A stretch of DNA of 63,078 nucleotides from Actinomycetota bacterium. GTDB lineage: Bacteria; Actinomycetota; Acidimicrobiia; Acidimicrobiales; MedAcidi-G1. This document shows, one piece after another, positions 1 to 8,873 of this stretch; within the stretch, counting starts at the first letter, position 1, and each line of letters opens with the position of its first letter. The stretch is taken from positions 1 through 63,078 of the forward strand of contig CACPKO010000004.1 in NCBI GenBank assembly GCA_902634555.1, read 5' to 3'. Under the pieces are notes generated by a model. That model was not told the origin of the DNA. It was given only the letters and a program-made list of their open reading frames with translations, and searched no databases. The position numbers and the translations under genes were made by a program.

Positions 1-1
1 T

Positions 2-382
2 GCCGAACGAGCTAAAAAAAATGTCAAAGCCGCTTTAGGTGAAAAAGCACTTAACCAATACGACGTCCTAATAAGAGACGCTTACGAGGGAATAGAAGAA
101 AAAGACTTCGACCGCATGGTTCTTGATCTCCCTGAACCTTGGAATGTGGTACCTCATGCTAAAACCGCGTTACGTAGCGGAGGAATCATTCTTGCTTACA
201 CCCCAAGCATCCTCCAAGCAGCAAAATTCAAAGAAGCGCTAGAAGAAAATGACTTTGCTTTGATTGAAACTATGGAAGTCATGAACCGGACTTGGCACAT
301 AGAAGGTCAGGCAGTTCGTCCTGACCATCGCATGGTCGCGCACACAGCATTTTTAACGCATGCCAGATTATTGAGCACGTGA
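2..382 (+). CDS. trmI: tRNA (adenine-58-N1)-methyltransferase, C-terminal part (5' end outside window)
   Basis: The reading frame is open from base 2, so the gene begins upstream of the window. The visible ~126 residues are the SAM-methyltransferase C-terminal half. The segment DLPEPW after a D-R-M-V strand is the substrate-side motif typical of TrmI/Trm61. The enzyme would methylate N1 of A58 in the tRNA T-loop. In Mycobacterium trmI also lies upstream of the proteasome ATPase gene, so the neighbourhood agrees. Its TGA stop overlaps the GTG start of the next gene (GTGA at 379-382), so the two are probably translationally coupled. Confidence 0.88.
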   Translation, partial: AERAKKNVKAALGEKALNQYDVLIRDAYEGIEEKDFDRMVLDLPEPWNVVPHAKTALRSGGIILAYTPSILQAAKFKEALEENDFALIETMEVMNRTWHIEGQAVRPDHRMVAHTAFLTHARLLST

Positions 383-1143
383 AGGACTGGCTATCCACCG
401 TAGCGGTATTAATAGTTTTAACAGTTATAACTCTGGTAGTTCCTGAATCAGATAAGGGCGAGGTTCATAGCCAAGATCTAAATTTATTAACCCTGCCGGA
501 AACTTCTGTTCCACCCAGCGAAGAGTTTGATGCAGCTCTCATTAACACCGCGAGAAGTTCTACGGTTTCAATCAGAGGTAGCAATTGCCCGCGGTTCCAA
601 TTCGGCTCAGGATTCTCATTGACCAATGGACTGATAGTTACTAACGCTCACGTCGTGGCAGGAATAGACAGCCCATTAGTGAAAATAGTTAGCCCTGAAG
701 GAACAACAATAGAAACCAAGGCACGAGTAATTGGATTCGATGCCACCACAGATTTAGCAGCTCTTGATATAGGTGTGCACGAAATGAGAGGCTTCGAAAC
801 AGCACAAGCGATAAATGGAGAAAATGTGGCCTTAATTGGATACGACCGAGATGGCGAACCGGATTGGCGTCCTGGTCAAATTTCCCAACATATAAGAGCT
901 ACAGGTTTAGATATCTACGGAGACCCAGGATCGGGTCGAGACGCACTAGTTGTATCTATGGATGTTGATCCTGGCCATTCTGGATCACCGCTAGTTAATT
1001 CACTAGGTCAAGTCGTGGGGGTGGTGTTCTCTTCCGTGAAGGGTGGAAGTTCCACGGCATACGCAGTTCAAGTTAATGAACTAAATTCGTTTATTGACAA
1101 CTTACCCAGTCAAGCAACAACTGTTACAACTGAGTGCCGATAA
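379..1143 (+). CDS. Membrane-anchored trypsin-like serine protease (S1C/MarP-like, no PDZ)
   Basis: A protein of 254 residues with a GTG start overlapping the trmI stop. Residues 5-21 form one hydrophobic segment (signal anchor), followed by a low-complexity linker to about residue 50. The chymotrypsin-fold catalytic triad is visible: His91 in TNAHVV, Asp125 in TTDLAALD and Ser201 in PGHSGSP. The protein ends straight after the protease domain, so there is no PDZ domain, unlike HtrA/DegP, and no multi-pass anchor, unlike MarP. Cys70 and Cys253 could form a disulfide, as in periplasmic MarP-type proteases. It probably acts on the outer face of the membrane in envelope stress or protein quality control; the substrate is unknown. 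Confidence 0.85.
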   Translation: MKDWLSTVAVLIVLTVITLVVPESDKGEVHSQDLNLLTLPETSVPPSEEFDAALINTARSSTVSIRGSNCPRFQFGSGFSLTNGLIVTNAHVVAGIDSPLVKIVSPEGTTIETKARVIGFDATTDLAALDIGVHEMRGFETAQAINGENVALIGYDRDGEPDWRPGQISQHIRATGLDIYGDPGSGRDALVVSMDVDPGHSGSPLVNSLGQVVGVVFSSVKGGSSTAYAVQVNELNSFIDNLPSQATTVTTECR

Positions 1144-1156
1144 GAAAAATCGAAAA

Positions 1157-1396
1157 TCAGTCAGCTTCGATGAAGATACATTCACCGGGGCATTCTTCCG
1201 CCGACTCAATGGTTGCTTCTATCTGATCCTCAGGAATGGGAGCAACAGCGTCGGCTCCGCCTGGTTCGCTGAGAATGTTGTCGCCATCTTTCACATAGGC
1301 TAAACCATCATCAAGCATGGCAAATACGCTTGGAGCTATTTCTTCACAGAGTCCGTCTCCGGTGCAAAGATCTTGATCTATCCATACCTTTAACAT
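1157..1396 (-). CDS. Single-cluster ferredoxin, Asp at second ligand position
   Basis: A 79-residue acidic ferredoxin. The first cluster motif is C11-x2-D14-x2-C17 and the last is C69-P-x2-C73, so the second cysteine of the usual CxxCxxC is Asp. Such proteins carry a [3Fe-4S] cluster, or a [4Fe-4S] cluster ligated by Asp. It would donate electrons to an oxygenase, P450 or reductase. A Shine-Dalgarno (GGAGGG on the minus strand) precedes the ATG. The gene converges on the upstream protease with 13 bases between stops, and is divergent from arc across a palindrome at 1442-1459. Confidence 0.87.
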   Translation of the reverse strand: MLKVWIDQDLCTGDGLCEEIAPSVFAMLDDGLAYVKDGDNILSEPGGADAVAPIPEDQIEATIESAEECPGECIFIEAD

Positions 1397-1441
1397 CTTT
1401 AGGATCCCTCCATCTCTAAAGTTAGTAAAAATTCACAACTT

Positions 1442-1459
1442 TGTATTACTCATAATACA
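1442..1459. promoter_or_regulatory. 18-bp operator-like palindrome between ferredoxin and arc
   Basis: TGTATTA-CTCA-TAATACA is a perfect 7-bp inverted repeat with a 4-base spacer. It lies 46 bases upstream of the ferredoxin start and 95 bases upstream of the arc start. The symmetry and length are typical of a homodimeric repressor or activator site (for example TetR-, GntR- or MarR-type). The regulator cannot be named from sequence. Confidence 0.5.
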
Positions 1460-1553
1460 TAAATCTTGTTAAAAGTAGCGCACCTTAATCGTTACTTTTG
1501 TCACTAACTACGGTAAGGTCGCGGCGAAATAGAATTGTTTCCCTGGAGGGGCA

Positions 1554-3290
1554 TTGACTTCCGAAGATGTAAATGGCGAAAGTGAAGAAATTGAAAGGCT
1601 TCAATCTGAAGTATCTGATTTGCGGCGACGTCTGGTTGATGCCCCGCTCCAAAAGCAAGACCTTGAAATGGAACTTCGGGAAACTAAAAAAGAAATTCGT
1701 AAAGCAATTGATCGAAACGAAAAGTTAGATAAAGCTCTTGAAGTAACACGTCAACGTGTCGTTGATTTGCGAGAAGAAATAGATCAATTATCAAAACCTC
1801 CTTCGCCATACGGAACAGTAGTTGGAATCAACGATGATGGAAGCATAGACATACTTTCAGCGAGCAAGAAAATGAGAGTAAACGCATCTCCTGAAATTAT
1901 GGGCTCTCTGGGAATCGGTCAGGAAGTAGTTCTAAACGAAGCCATGAATGTAATCATGGCTAGACAGCCACATTTACTCGGCGAAGTTGCGACCGTTAAG
2001 GAAGTTCTCCCTGACGGAGAGCGTGCAGTGGTTGTCGGAAATAATGGAGAAGAACGAGTAGTCGAATTGGCCGGAGAGCTGATCAAACAAAAGACTCTAC
2101 GACTACGAAGTGGCGATTCAGTCATGCTGGATTCCCGATCCGGACTACTACTTGAAAGATTACCCCGCCCAGAAGTTGAAACATTACTACTTGAAGATGT
2201 TCCAGATGTGACCTACGAAGATGTGGGGGGATTAGATCTTCAAATAGAAAAGATTGTTGACGCAGTTGAATTACCTTTCTTACATAAGCAGCTATTCAAT
2301 GAGTATTCTCTTCCTGCCCCTAAGGGAATTCTTCTTTACGGACCGCCCGGCTGCGGAAAGACCTTAATTGCGAAAGCGGTTGCAAACTCTCTGGCTCGCA
2401 AAGTTGCAGACATATCTGGAGAAAAAGAAGCACCAAGTTACTTTCTGAACATAAAAGGCCCCGAATTGTTGAACATGTATGTCGGCGAAACGGAAAGGCA
2501 AATACGACTCATATTTGAAAGAGCGCGTGAGAAATCCGAACAGGGATGGCCAGTCATAGTCTTCTTTGATGAAATGGAATCCTTATTCCGAACACGTGGC
2601 ACTGGTATAAGTTCAGATATTGAATCAACGATTGTTCCACAATTATTAGCAGAAATTGACGGAGTCGAAGCGCTTAATAACGTAATTGTGATTGGTGCTT
2701 CAAATCGAGAAGATTTAATTGACCCCGCTATCTTGCGCCCCGGAAGACTTGATGTGAAGATTCGTATAGACAGACCAGACGCGATCGCTGCAGCGAAAAT
2801 ATTCTCAAGATATCTTGTTCCTGAACTTCCAATTGATTCCGAATTAATCAAGACACTTGGTGGAGGGGACCGAAACAAAGCAGTCCTTGGAATGATTGAT
2901 GAAACAGTGGACGCGATGTATAGCGATAAGGAAACAAATCGTTTTCTTGAGGTGACTTATCAAAACGGCGACAAAGAAGTTCTTTATTTTAGAGACTTCG
3001 CTTCTGGAGCAATGGTAGAAAATATTGTCAGACGAGCTAAAACACTAGCGATCAAAAGAAAATTAGCTGGTGGTAGAGAGGGAATCCACACCGACGACCT
3101 CATCCGATCAGTCCGCCAAGAATTCCGCGAACACGAAGATCTTCCCAACACAACAAACCCTGATGACTGGGCGAAAGTCTCTGGTAAGAAAGGTGAACGA
3201 ATAATTTATGTTCGAACTCTTGTTAGTGGCGACGAAGATGAAACTGGTGGAAGGTCAATTGATGGAGTAGCGACCGGACAGTACCTCTGA
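1554..3290 (+). CDS. arc: Proteasome-activating AAA+ ATPase (ARC/Mpa)
   Basis: A 578-residue hexameric unfoldase that recognises pupylated substrates and feeds them to the 20S core. The domain order is complete: N-terminal coiled coil (about 9-80) that binds Pup, tandem OB folds (about 85-205) and an AAA+ module. Walker A is GPPGCGKT at 263-270 and Walker B ends in D339-E340. The C-terminus GQYL matches the Mpa/ARC tail that docks in proteasome alpha-ring pockets. The start is TTG, supported by a strong Shine-Dalgarno (TGGAGGGG) just upstream. First gene of the proteasome operon. Confidence 0.97.
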   Translation: MTSEDVNGESEEIERLQSEVSDLRRRLVDAPLQKQDLEMELRETKKEIRKAIDRNEKLDKALEVTRQRVVDLREEIDQLSKPPSPYGTVVGINDDGSIDILSASKKMRVNASPEIMGSLGIGQEVVLNEAMNVIMARQPHLLGEVATVKEVLPDGERAVVVGNNGEERVVELAGELIKQKTLRLRSGDSVMLDSRSGLLLERLPRPEVETLLLEDVPDVTYEDVGGLDLQIEKIVDAVELPFLHKQLFNEYSLPAPKGILLYGPPGCGKTLIAKAVANSLARKVADISGEKEAPSYFLNIKGPELLNMYVGETERQIRLIFERAREKSEQGWPVIVFFDEMESLFRTRGTGISSDIESTIVPQLLAEIDGVEALNNVIVIGASNREDLIDPAILRPGRLDVKIRIDRPDAIAAAKIFSRYLVPELPIDSELIKTLGGGDRNKAVLGMIDETVDAMYSDKETNRFLEVTYQNGDKEVLYFRDFASGAMVENIVRRAKTLAIKRKLAGGREGIHTDDLIRSVRQEFREHEDLPNTTNPDDWAKVSGKKGERIIYVRTLVSGDEDETGGRSIDGVATGQYL

Positions 3291-3324
3291 CCCCACATAA
3301 GACAACACCGGGGTTAAGGTCAGA
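3286..3324 (+). promoter_or_regulatory. Potential hairpin covering arc stop codon and dop ribosome-binding site
   Basis: TCTGACC at 3286-3292 and GGTCAGA at 3318-3324 are perfectly complementary, with inner CC/GG runs that could extend pairing. The left arm contains the arc TGA; the right arm overlaps the dop Shine-Dalgarno (AAGG, 3316-3319), 8 bases before the dop ATG. Folding would hide the dop ribosome site until a ribosome finishes arc, which suggests translational coupling. There is no U-tract, so it is not a terminator. Confidence 0.45.
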
Positions 3325-3327
3325 TTT

Positions 3328-4860
3328 ATGACTATCAAGAAAACATTTGGGATCGAAACCGAATACGGAGTTATTCATCGCGGAGTTTCTGACCCAAATC
3401 CGATCCTTGCATCATCTCTATTGATTAACGCCTATTTGTATGCGCATTCCCCGGCATCTAGCGGACCGAGCGCTCCTCGACCAGGATGGGATTTCGTTCA
3501 TGAAACACCAGAGAAAGACATACGCGGGTTTGTTACCCCAGAATCAATCGCCCCTGAAATAGAGGCCCATTTAGTAAACGCAGTATTAACCAACGGGTCA
3601 AGATATTACGTTGATCACGCACACCCTGAGCTAAGCGCTCCGGAGTGCTCAAATCCATTATCAGTTGTTCAATACGACGTAGCTTCTGATCAAATACTAA
3701 TTTCCTCCATGAAAGCGGCTAAGGAAGTGATGCCGCCCGGCCAAGAAATCGTTGCCTACAAGAATAATTCAGATGGAAAAGGTAACAGCTATGGATGTCA
3801 TGAAAATTACCTTGTTGATCGAGAGACCTCGTTTGACTTAATAGCAGATCATGCAACCGCTCATTTTATAACTCGACAAATATTCACTGGAGCAGGAAAA
3901 GTTGGCTGTGAAATTCCTGGCTACAGCCGTAGTGATGTGCCATTTCAAATAACGCAACGCTCCGATTTCTTTGAAGAAAAAATCGGACTTGAAACCACTT
4001 TAAAGAGGCCAATAATCAACACACGGGATGAACCGCATGCTGACCCAGCAAAATATCGACGCCTCCATGTAATCGTCGGGGACGCTAATCTTTGCCAAGT
4101 CGCAACTTTCCTCAAAGTAGGAACAACCGGGATCATTTTAAGCATGGTTGAATCAGGGGCTTTAGACAGAAAAATAAGGTTTGAAGACCCGGTTCGTTCT
4201 CTCCAGCAAGTGTCTTTTGATTTAGGGCTAAAAAAACCGCTTGAGCTAACTAACGGAACCACCATCACTGCGGCGGAAACTCAATGGTGGTTCTACGAAC
4301 AAGCAGAGAAGTATGTAGAAAATTTTGGAACTGACCACCTCGGCGGTGACTCCGCACCTCTGGTGCTTGAATGGTGGAAAAAAGTTTTAGAAAGGCTTGA
4401 ATCTCCAGACAATCTCAAACCTTTGGTGGGAGTTCTAGATTGGGTCTCAAAAAAACACATATTAGATGGATTTCAAGAGAGGAAAAACATTTCCTCTTCT
4501 GATGTCCAGTTAGCTGCAATAGATCTTCAATACCATGACCTACGCCCTGAGAAATCGCTATTTAAGAAAATAAAGCAAGAAATTCTAGTATCAGAAGAAG
4601 AATCAAATTTCGCCGTAAAAAACCCTCCAGAAGATACTCGTGCGTATTTTCGAGGTAAGTGTTTAGAGAAATGGCCCGAAAACATTGTTAGTGCAAATTG
4701 GGACTCGCTAGTGTTTGATTCAGGAGAAGAAAACTTACAAAGAGTGCCGATGCTCGAACCTTCACGAGGCACACGAGAACAAACGGAAAATCTTCTAAAT
4801 TCTTCAAATTCGGTTTCAGACTTGCTAGAAAGACTAGAAGACAACAAAAGAGATGATTAA
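3328..4860 (+). CDS. dop: Depupylase / Pup deamidase
   Basis: A 510-residue carboxylate-amine-ligase-fold enzyme. The start TFGIETEYG carries the Mg-binding Glu10, and the nucleophile region YYVDHAHPELSAPEC contains Asp96. An insertion at about residues 22-65 (the Dop loop) separates it from PafA. Dop removes Pup from substrates and converts Pup-Gln to Pup-Glu. Because the Pup encoded next door already ends in Glu, only depupylation and Pup recycling should be needed here. ATG start with AAGG at good spacing; the gene follows arc by 37 bases. Confidence 0.96.
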   Translation: MTIKKTFGIETEYGVIHRGVSDPNPILASSLLINAYLYAHSPASSGPSAPRPGWDFVHETPEKDIRGFVTPESIAPEIEAHLVNAVLTNGSRYYVDHAHPELSAPECSNPLSVVQYDVASDQILISSMKAAKEVMPPGQEIVAYKNNSDGKGNSYGCHENYLVDRETSFDLIADHATAHFITRQIFTGAGKVGCEIPGYSRSDVPFQITQRSDFFEEKIGLETTLKRPIINTRDEPHADPAKYRRLHVIVGDANLCQVATFLKVGTTGIILSMVESGALDRKIRFEDPVRSLQQVSFDLGLKKPLELTNGTTITAAETQWWFYEQAEKYVENFGTDHLGGDSAPLVLEWWKKVLERLESPDNLKPLVGVLDWVSKKHILDGFQERKNISSSDVQLAAIDLQYHDLRPEKSLFKKIKQEILVSEEESNFAVKNPPEDTRAYFRGKCLEKWPENIVSANWDSLVFDSGEENLQRVPMLEPSRGTREQTENLLNSSNSVSDLLERLEDNKRDD

Positions 4861-4881
4861 CTACCTTTAGAAGGAAACAAA

Positions 4882-5079
4882 ATGGCTGAACAAGAAAAAC
4901 GAAATAGAAGTTTCTCATCGGAACCTGAACTAGAAGAAGGTGAAGTTTCATCTAATGCACTAAAAAACAGTGAAAAGATCAAAGGCGACCTTGACGGCCT
5001 CTTAGACGAGATAGATGAAGTACTCGAAGCAAATGCTGAAGACTTTGTGAAAAGCTATATTCAGAAAGGCGGAGAGTAG
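4882..5079 (+). CDS. pup: Prokaryotic ubiquitin-like protein Pup, ending Gly-Gly-Glu
   Basis: A 65-residue, highly charged, intrinsically disordered tag. The C-terminal half (about 30-60) is the helix that binds the ARC coiled coil, and it ends SYIQKGGE. The last residue is already Glu (GAG, then TAG), so PafA can ligate it to substrate lysines without prior deamidation by Dop. Good Shine-Dalgarno (GAAGGA) 7 bases before the ATG. Between dop and prcB in the usual actinobacterial order. Confidence 0.97.
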   Translation: MAEQEKRNRSFSSEPELEEGEVSSNALKNSEKIKGDLDGLLDEIDEVLEANAEDFVKSYIQKGGE

Positions 5080-5097
5080 CAATGCCATTTCGAGAGG

Positions 5098-5103
5098 TAT
5101 CCT
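5098..5103 (+). promoter_or_regulatory. Possible internal -10 box for a leaderless prcB transcript
   Basis: TATCCT lies exactly 7 bases before the prcB GTG, the same geometry as the leaderless-type starts elsewhere in this window. The nearest Shine-Dalgarno-like run (GAGAGG, 5092-5097) is 13 bases away, which is long. This could give prcBA transcription separate from arc-dop-pup. Within an operon a chance match is quite possible. Confidence 0.25.
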
Positions 5104-5110
5104 CCAAGTC

Positions 5111-5902
5111 GTGACACTTCCACGTTTTTCCCCAGACTCAGATCCAGGGCCGGACTTCCTCGGCCTTTTACAACGCCTTGAACGTTCTCCCAGCTGGGAT
5201 GGGATTCCAGTAGATGCCAATCAAATAACACACGGGACAACAGTGGTGGCGATACAGACTTTAGACGGGGTAGTTATGTCCGGTGATCGTCGTGCTACTT
5301 CTGGTCATCTAATCAGCCACCGCACAATCGAAAAAGTCTTTCCTGCTGATCAGCATTCTGGAGTGGCGATTGCAGGGGCTGCAGGTCCTGCCATGGAGAT
5401 GGTCCGCCTATTTCAATTACAAATAGAGCATTACGAAAAAGTTGAAGGACGACCTTTGAGTCTGGACGGCAAAGCTAACCAGTTGAGCCAAATGCTTCGA
5501 AGCAACCTTCCGGCAGCACTTCAAGGCTTGGGAGTTGTGCCAATTTTCGCCGGATTTGATGAAAAACTCCAAAAGGGTCGACTCTTCGAATTTGATATCA
5601 CGGGAGGCCGGTATGAAGAAAAGGACTTTGCGGCTTCTGGCTCTGGAAGCCTTCATGCAAGCACTGTGATTAAACTTCGACACAACGGGAAATTATCAAC
5701 TGACGAAGGAATAGATCTATCAATAGAAGCGTTGTTTCATGCCGCAGACGAAGATAGTGCTACCGGGGGGCCTGACCCAATACGTGGGATCTATCCAGTG
5801 GTTGCAGTCATTAATTCAAATGGCTTCACCAGAATTGAAGATTCTGAATTAGCTACTCGCACGAACACTTTGATTGACAAAGTAACTGGAGAACAATCAT
5901 GA
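5111..5902 (+). CDS. prcB: 20S proteasome beta subunit
   Basis: 263 residues, starting at GTG. The N-terminal propeptide of 42 residues ends in HG, and Thr43 of HGTTVVAIQT becomes the catalytic N-terminal Thr1 after autocleavage. Lys75 corresponds to the catalytic Lys33 of the mature subunit (SHRTIEKVF). It forms the two inner heptameric rings of the core and degrades unfolded pupylated proteins. The stop overlaps the prcA ATG (ATGA at 5899-5902), so alpha and beta subunits are coupled. Confidence 0.97.
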   Translation: MTLPRFSPDSDPGPDFLGLLQRLERSPSWDGIPVDANQITHGTTVVAIQTLDGVVMSGDRRATSGHLISHRTIEKVFPADQHSGVAIAGAAGPAMEMVRLFQLQIEHYEKVEGRPLSLDGKANQLSQMLRSNLPAALQGLGVVPIFAGFDEKLQKGRLFEFDITGGRYEEKDFAASGSGSLHASTVIKLRHNGKLSTDEGIDLSIEALFHAADEDSATGGPDPIRGIYPVVAVINSNGFTRIEDSELATRTNTLIDKVTGEQS

Positions 5903-6582
5903 ACATGCCTATGTATGTCTCTCCTGAACAATTAATGAAAGACCGGGCAGATTATGCGCGAAAAGGAATAACTCGTGGCCGTGCCGCAATAGTTTCAGTT
6001 TTTTCAGACGGTGTACTCTTATGCGCCGAAAACCCATCTAATACTCTTCGGAAAATTGGCGAAATATATGATCGCATCGGCTTTATTGGAGTAGGAAAAT
6101 ACAACGAATTTGATCAACTACGCGTAGCTGGGGTCCGTCATGCTGACCTAAAAGGATATTCGTTTAGTCGAGAGGATGTAGATGCTCGTTGGTTAGCAAA
6201 TCAATACGCACAAACTCTTGGACAATATTTCACTCATGAAATGAAACCCTTAGAAGTAGAGATAGCAATAGCAGAAATAGGAGAAGAACCTGGTTCTGAT
6301 CAGATTTTCCACCTCCTCTATGACGGAACCGTCATGGACACGGAAACTTTCGTCGTCATTGGTGGTGAAACTGAAACCGTAAAAACTCGTTTAGAAGAAT
6401 CATGGAAATCAAATCAACCTCTTACAGTCGTCTTGAATCAAGCAGTTAAGGCACTAGCGGGACCAGACCGAACTCTCAAAGCCGATGATTTGGAAGTAGC
6501 AGTACTTGGGCGTGGAAATGGACGTCGAGCGTTTCGTCGTATTGAAAACGAAGCACTTGACGAACATCTAAGCGAAAACTAA
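5899..6582 (+). CDS. prcA: 20S proteasome alpha subunit
   Basis: 227 residues. The N-terminus [20 protein letters not shown] is the actinobacterial PrcA gate segment and H0 helix that closes the pore and binds the ATPase tail. The region [21 protein letters not shown] is the conserved strand pair after it. There is no catalytic Thr, as expected for alpha. A start at ATG 5905 is also possible, but 5899 overlaps the prcB stop and fits coupling. Partner of PrcB in the alpha7-beta7-beta7-alpha7 core. Confidence 0.96.
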   Translation: MNMPMYVSPEQLMKDRADYARKGITRGRAAIVSVFSDGVLLCAENPSNTLRKIGEIYDRIGFIGVGKYNEFDQLRVAGVRHADLKGYSFSREDVDARWLANQYAQTLGQYFTHEMKPLEVEIAIAEIGEEPGSDQIFHLLYDGTVMDTETFVVIGGETETVKTRLEESWKSNQPLTVVLNQAVKALAGPDRTLKADDLEVAVLGRGNGRRAFRRIENEALDEHLSEN

Positions 6583-6587
6583 ACGAC

Positions 6588-7949
6588 GTGCAGCGCCGAA
6601 TTTACGGCATCGAAACAGAATACGGAATTACTTGCACACAAGGTGGCCAGCGTCGACTCAGCCCAGACGAAGTAGCTAGATACTTATTTCGTCGTATACA
6701 GAATTGGGGTCGCAGTTCAAATGTGTTCCTCCCAAACGGCGCCCGGCTCTATTTAGACGTAGGCTCTCACCCTGAATATGCAACTCCAGAATGTGATTCA
6801 GCTTCAGCAGTGATCTCTCATGACAAAGCGGGCGAGAGAATAGTTGAAGAGTTGATGATCGGAGCGCAAGAGAAACTCCACGAAGAAGGAATTGACGGAG
6901 AAATACATATCTATAAGAACAACACGGATTCCGCCGGGAATTCTTATGGAAGTCATGAGAACTATCTGACAATAAGAGACGATGACACTTCCATGATTGG
7001 TGAAACTCTCATTCCTTTCCTAGTCAGCAGACAGATATGGGCTGGGGCTGGCAAAGTGCTTCAAACTGCTCGTGGCGCTATGTATTGCATTAGTCAACGA
7101 GCAGATCATGTGTGGGAAGATTTTTCCAGCGCTACTACACGTTCGAGGCCCATCATTAATTCAAGAGACGAACCGCACTCTGATGCAAATCTCTATAGGC
7201 GTCTTCATGTGATCGTTGGTGATTCAAATATGAGTGAATACGCCAGCTTTCTTAAAGTTGCCGCATGCGGTCTAGTGCTGAGGATGGTAGAAGAATCCGG
7301 AACAATTCTTCGTGACATGACTTTAGAGAACCCAATACGGGCGATAAGGGAGATAAGTCATGACGTGACCTGTCAAAGAACAGTTCGCTTGGCTAATGGC
7401 AGAGAACTTCGAGCGTTAGACATGCAGCGAGAATTTCTTGACAGGGCCATACGTTTTTCAGATCATCATGAAATGTCAGTTGAAGAAAAGATGGCTCTAG
7501 AGATGTGGGAACATTGCCTGACAGGTATAGAGAAAGATCCATTAACTCTAAGACGAGAGTGTGATTGGGTAGCAAAGTATCTCCTCATAGAGGAATACCG
7601 GGAACGCCATGGTTTGCCACTAGCTGACCCTCGACTAGCTCTTATGGATCTTCAGTACCACGAAATCCGGAAAGAAACGAGCCTCTTCTACCTTTTACAA
7701 AGTCGTGATTTGATGGAAAGAACTCTTGGAGAATCTGAGATTAATGAAGCCATCTCCACAGCACCCCAAACCACGCGAGCACGTCTTCGCGGAGAATTTA
7801 TCAAACGAGCTCGAGAACAAAATCGCGACTACACAGTTGACTGGGTTCATTTAAAATTGAATGACCATCCACAGCAACGTAGCGTTCTCTGTAAAGACCC
7901 ATTTAAATTCATAGATGATCGCGTAGAAAAACTAATTGAATCTTTATAA
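6588..7949 (+). CDS. pafA: Pup-protein ligase
   Basis: A 453-residue ligase that phosphorylates the C-terminal Glu of Pup and joins it to substrate lysines. The N-terminus [11 protein letters not shown] supplies Mg-binding Glu10. [16 protein letters not shown] contains the catalytic Asp57, the same number as in M. tuberculosis. It lacks the Dop loop, which distinguishes it from the paralogue at 3328. Start GTG, 5 bases after the prcA stop with no clear ribosome site, so translation probably depends on coupling. Paralogous motifs shared with Dop: KNN(T/S)[23 protein letters not shown]. Confidence 0.97.
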   Translation: MQRRIYGIETEYGITCTQGGQRRLSPDEVARYLFRRIQNWGRSSNVFLPNGARLYLDVGSHPEYATPECDSASAVISHDKAGERIVEELMIGAQEKLHEEGIDGEIHIYKNNTDSAGNSYGSHENYLTIRDDDTSMIGETLIPFLVSRQIWAGAGKVLQTARGAMYCISQRADHVWEDFSSATTRSRPIINSRDEPHSDANLYRRLHVIVGDSNMSEYASFLKVAACGLVLRMVEESGTILRDMTLENPIRAIREISHDVTCQRTVRLANGRELRALDMQREFLDRAIRFSDHHEMSVEEKMALEMWEHCLTGIEKDPLTLRRECDWVAKYLLIEEYRERHGLPLADPRLALMDLQYHEIRKETSLFYLLQSRDLMERTLGESEINEAISTAPQTTRARLRGEFIKRAREQNRDYTVDWVHLKLNDHPQQRSVLCKDPFKFIDDRVEKLIESL

Positions 7950-7970
7950 AAGAAGGGATTTTATTTTTTA

Positions 7971-8873
7971 ATGTCAAAGTTAGAGCGCCTCTTAAACCTA
8001 ATAGCGGCTTTAAATAAGACAAGTCGTCCGATCACCAGAGATGAGATCAAGGAAAAACTTCCATCAGGAACTTATTCAGATAACAAAGAGAGCTTTAGGC
8101 GCACTTTTGAACGCGATAAAGAAGAACTCAAAAATATTGGCATTCCAGTAGTTTTTGATGAAGTAACTCAAGGGTATTTCGTTAAATCAAATGAACTAAA
8201 GGAAAGCGGTTCGTATTTAGAGCCTGATGAACTTGCAGCGCTACATATCGCCTTCAACCTTGTTCGGATTGAATCCACAGGACAAGAAGATCCCTTCTGG
8301 AAATTGGGTCCCTCTTCTGAAACCCGCAACGATATCCAACCTTTAACGGAAATTCCCTTGGATCCGTCCTTGAACACCGCACTAACAGCAACAGCTGAAA
8401 AGAGAATGGTTGGATTCGTCTATAAAGGTGAAAAAAGAGAGCTCAACCCGCTTCGTGCGGTTTTTAAGCGGGGACGTTGGTATTTGGTTGGATATGACCT
8501 TGACAAAAAAGGTATACGAAATTTCCGCGTTGATCGAATAGAAGGAAAAGTCGAATTAGGTGAAATAAATTCTGTCGAATCGTTAAATGAAGAAGATCTA
8601 GAGCTGAATGTATTTCCCTGGCGCTATGGAGAAGAAAATAATTTTAAAGTAACTATGCGTGTTGAGGCGTTACATGCACCATGGATAGTTAATTATCTTG
8701 GTGAAAATTCTGTAAAAGAAGAGAACGTAGATGGATCTGTGATCATTGAAGAAGAAGTGAATGATTGGAAAAGTTTCCGCTCCTTCGCCCTGACTTTTCT
8801 TGATGGAGTGAAAATCTTAAGTCCTCAAGAAAGCAAAGAAGATATGCAGGCATGGCTTAGGAGTTTTCTGTGA
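7971..8873 (+). CDS. pafB: WYL-domain transcriptional regulator PafB
   Basis: 300 residues: an N-terminal winged helix-turn-helix (about 1-60, SKLERLLNLIAAL start) and a central WYL domain (about 125-200, with RGRWYLVGYDLDKKGIRNFRVDRI). In mycobacteria PafB and PafC form a heterodimer that activates DNA-damage genes independently of LexA, with WYL domains sensing single-stranded DNA. Gene order pafA-pafB-pafC is preserved. A purine-rich AAGAAGGGA upstream is a candidate ribosome site at long spacing. It overlaps pafC by 4 bases. Confidence 0.92.
   Translation: MSKLERLLNLIAALNKTSRPITRDEIKEKLPSGTYSDNKESFRRTFERDKEELKNIGIPVVFDEVTQGYFVKSNELKESGSYLEPDELAALHIAFNLVRIESTGQEDPFWKLGPSSETRNDIQPLTEIPLDPSLNTALTATAEKRMVGFVYKGEKRELNPLRAVFKRGRWYLVGYDLDKKGIRNFRVDRIEGKVELGEINSVESLNEEDLELNVFPWRYGEENNFKVTMRVEALHAPWIVNYLGENSVKEENVDGSVIIEEEVNDWKSFRSFALTFLDGVKILSPQESKEDMQAWLRSFL

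Noticed and set aside
1094-1303. A plus-strand 69-residue frame between the protease and arc
   Set aside because: It overlaps the protease end and lies antisense to the ferredoxin, and has no ribosome site or recognisable sequence.
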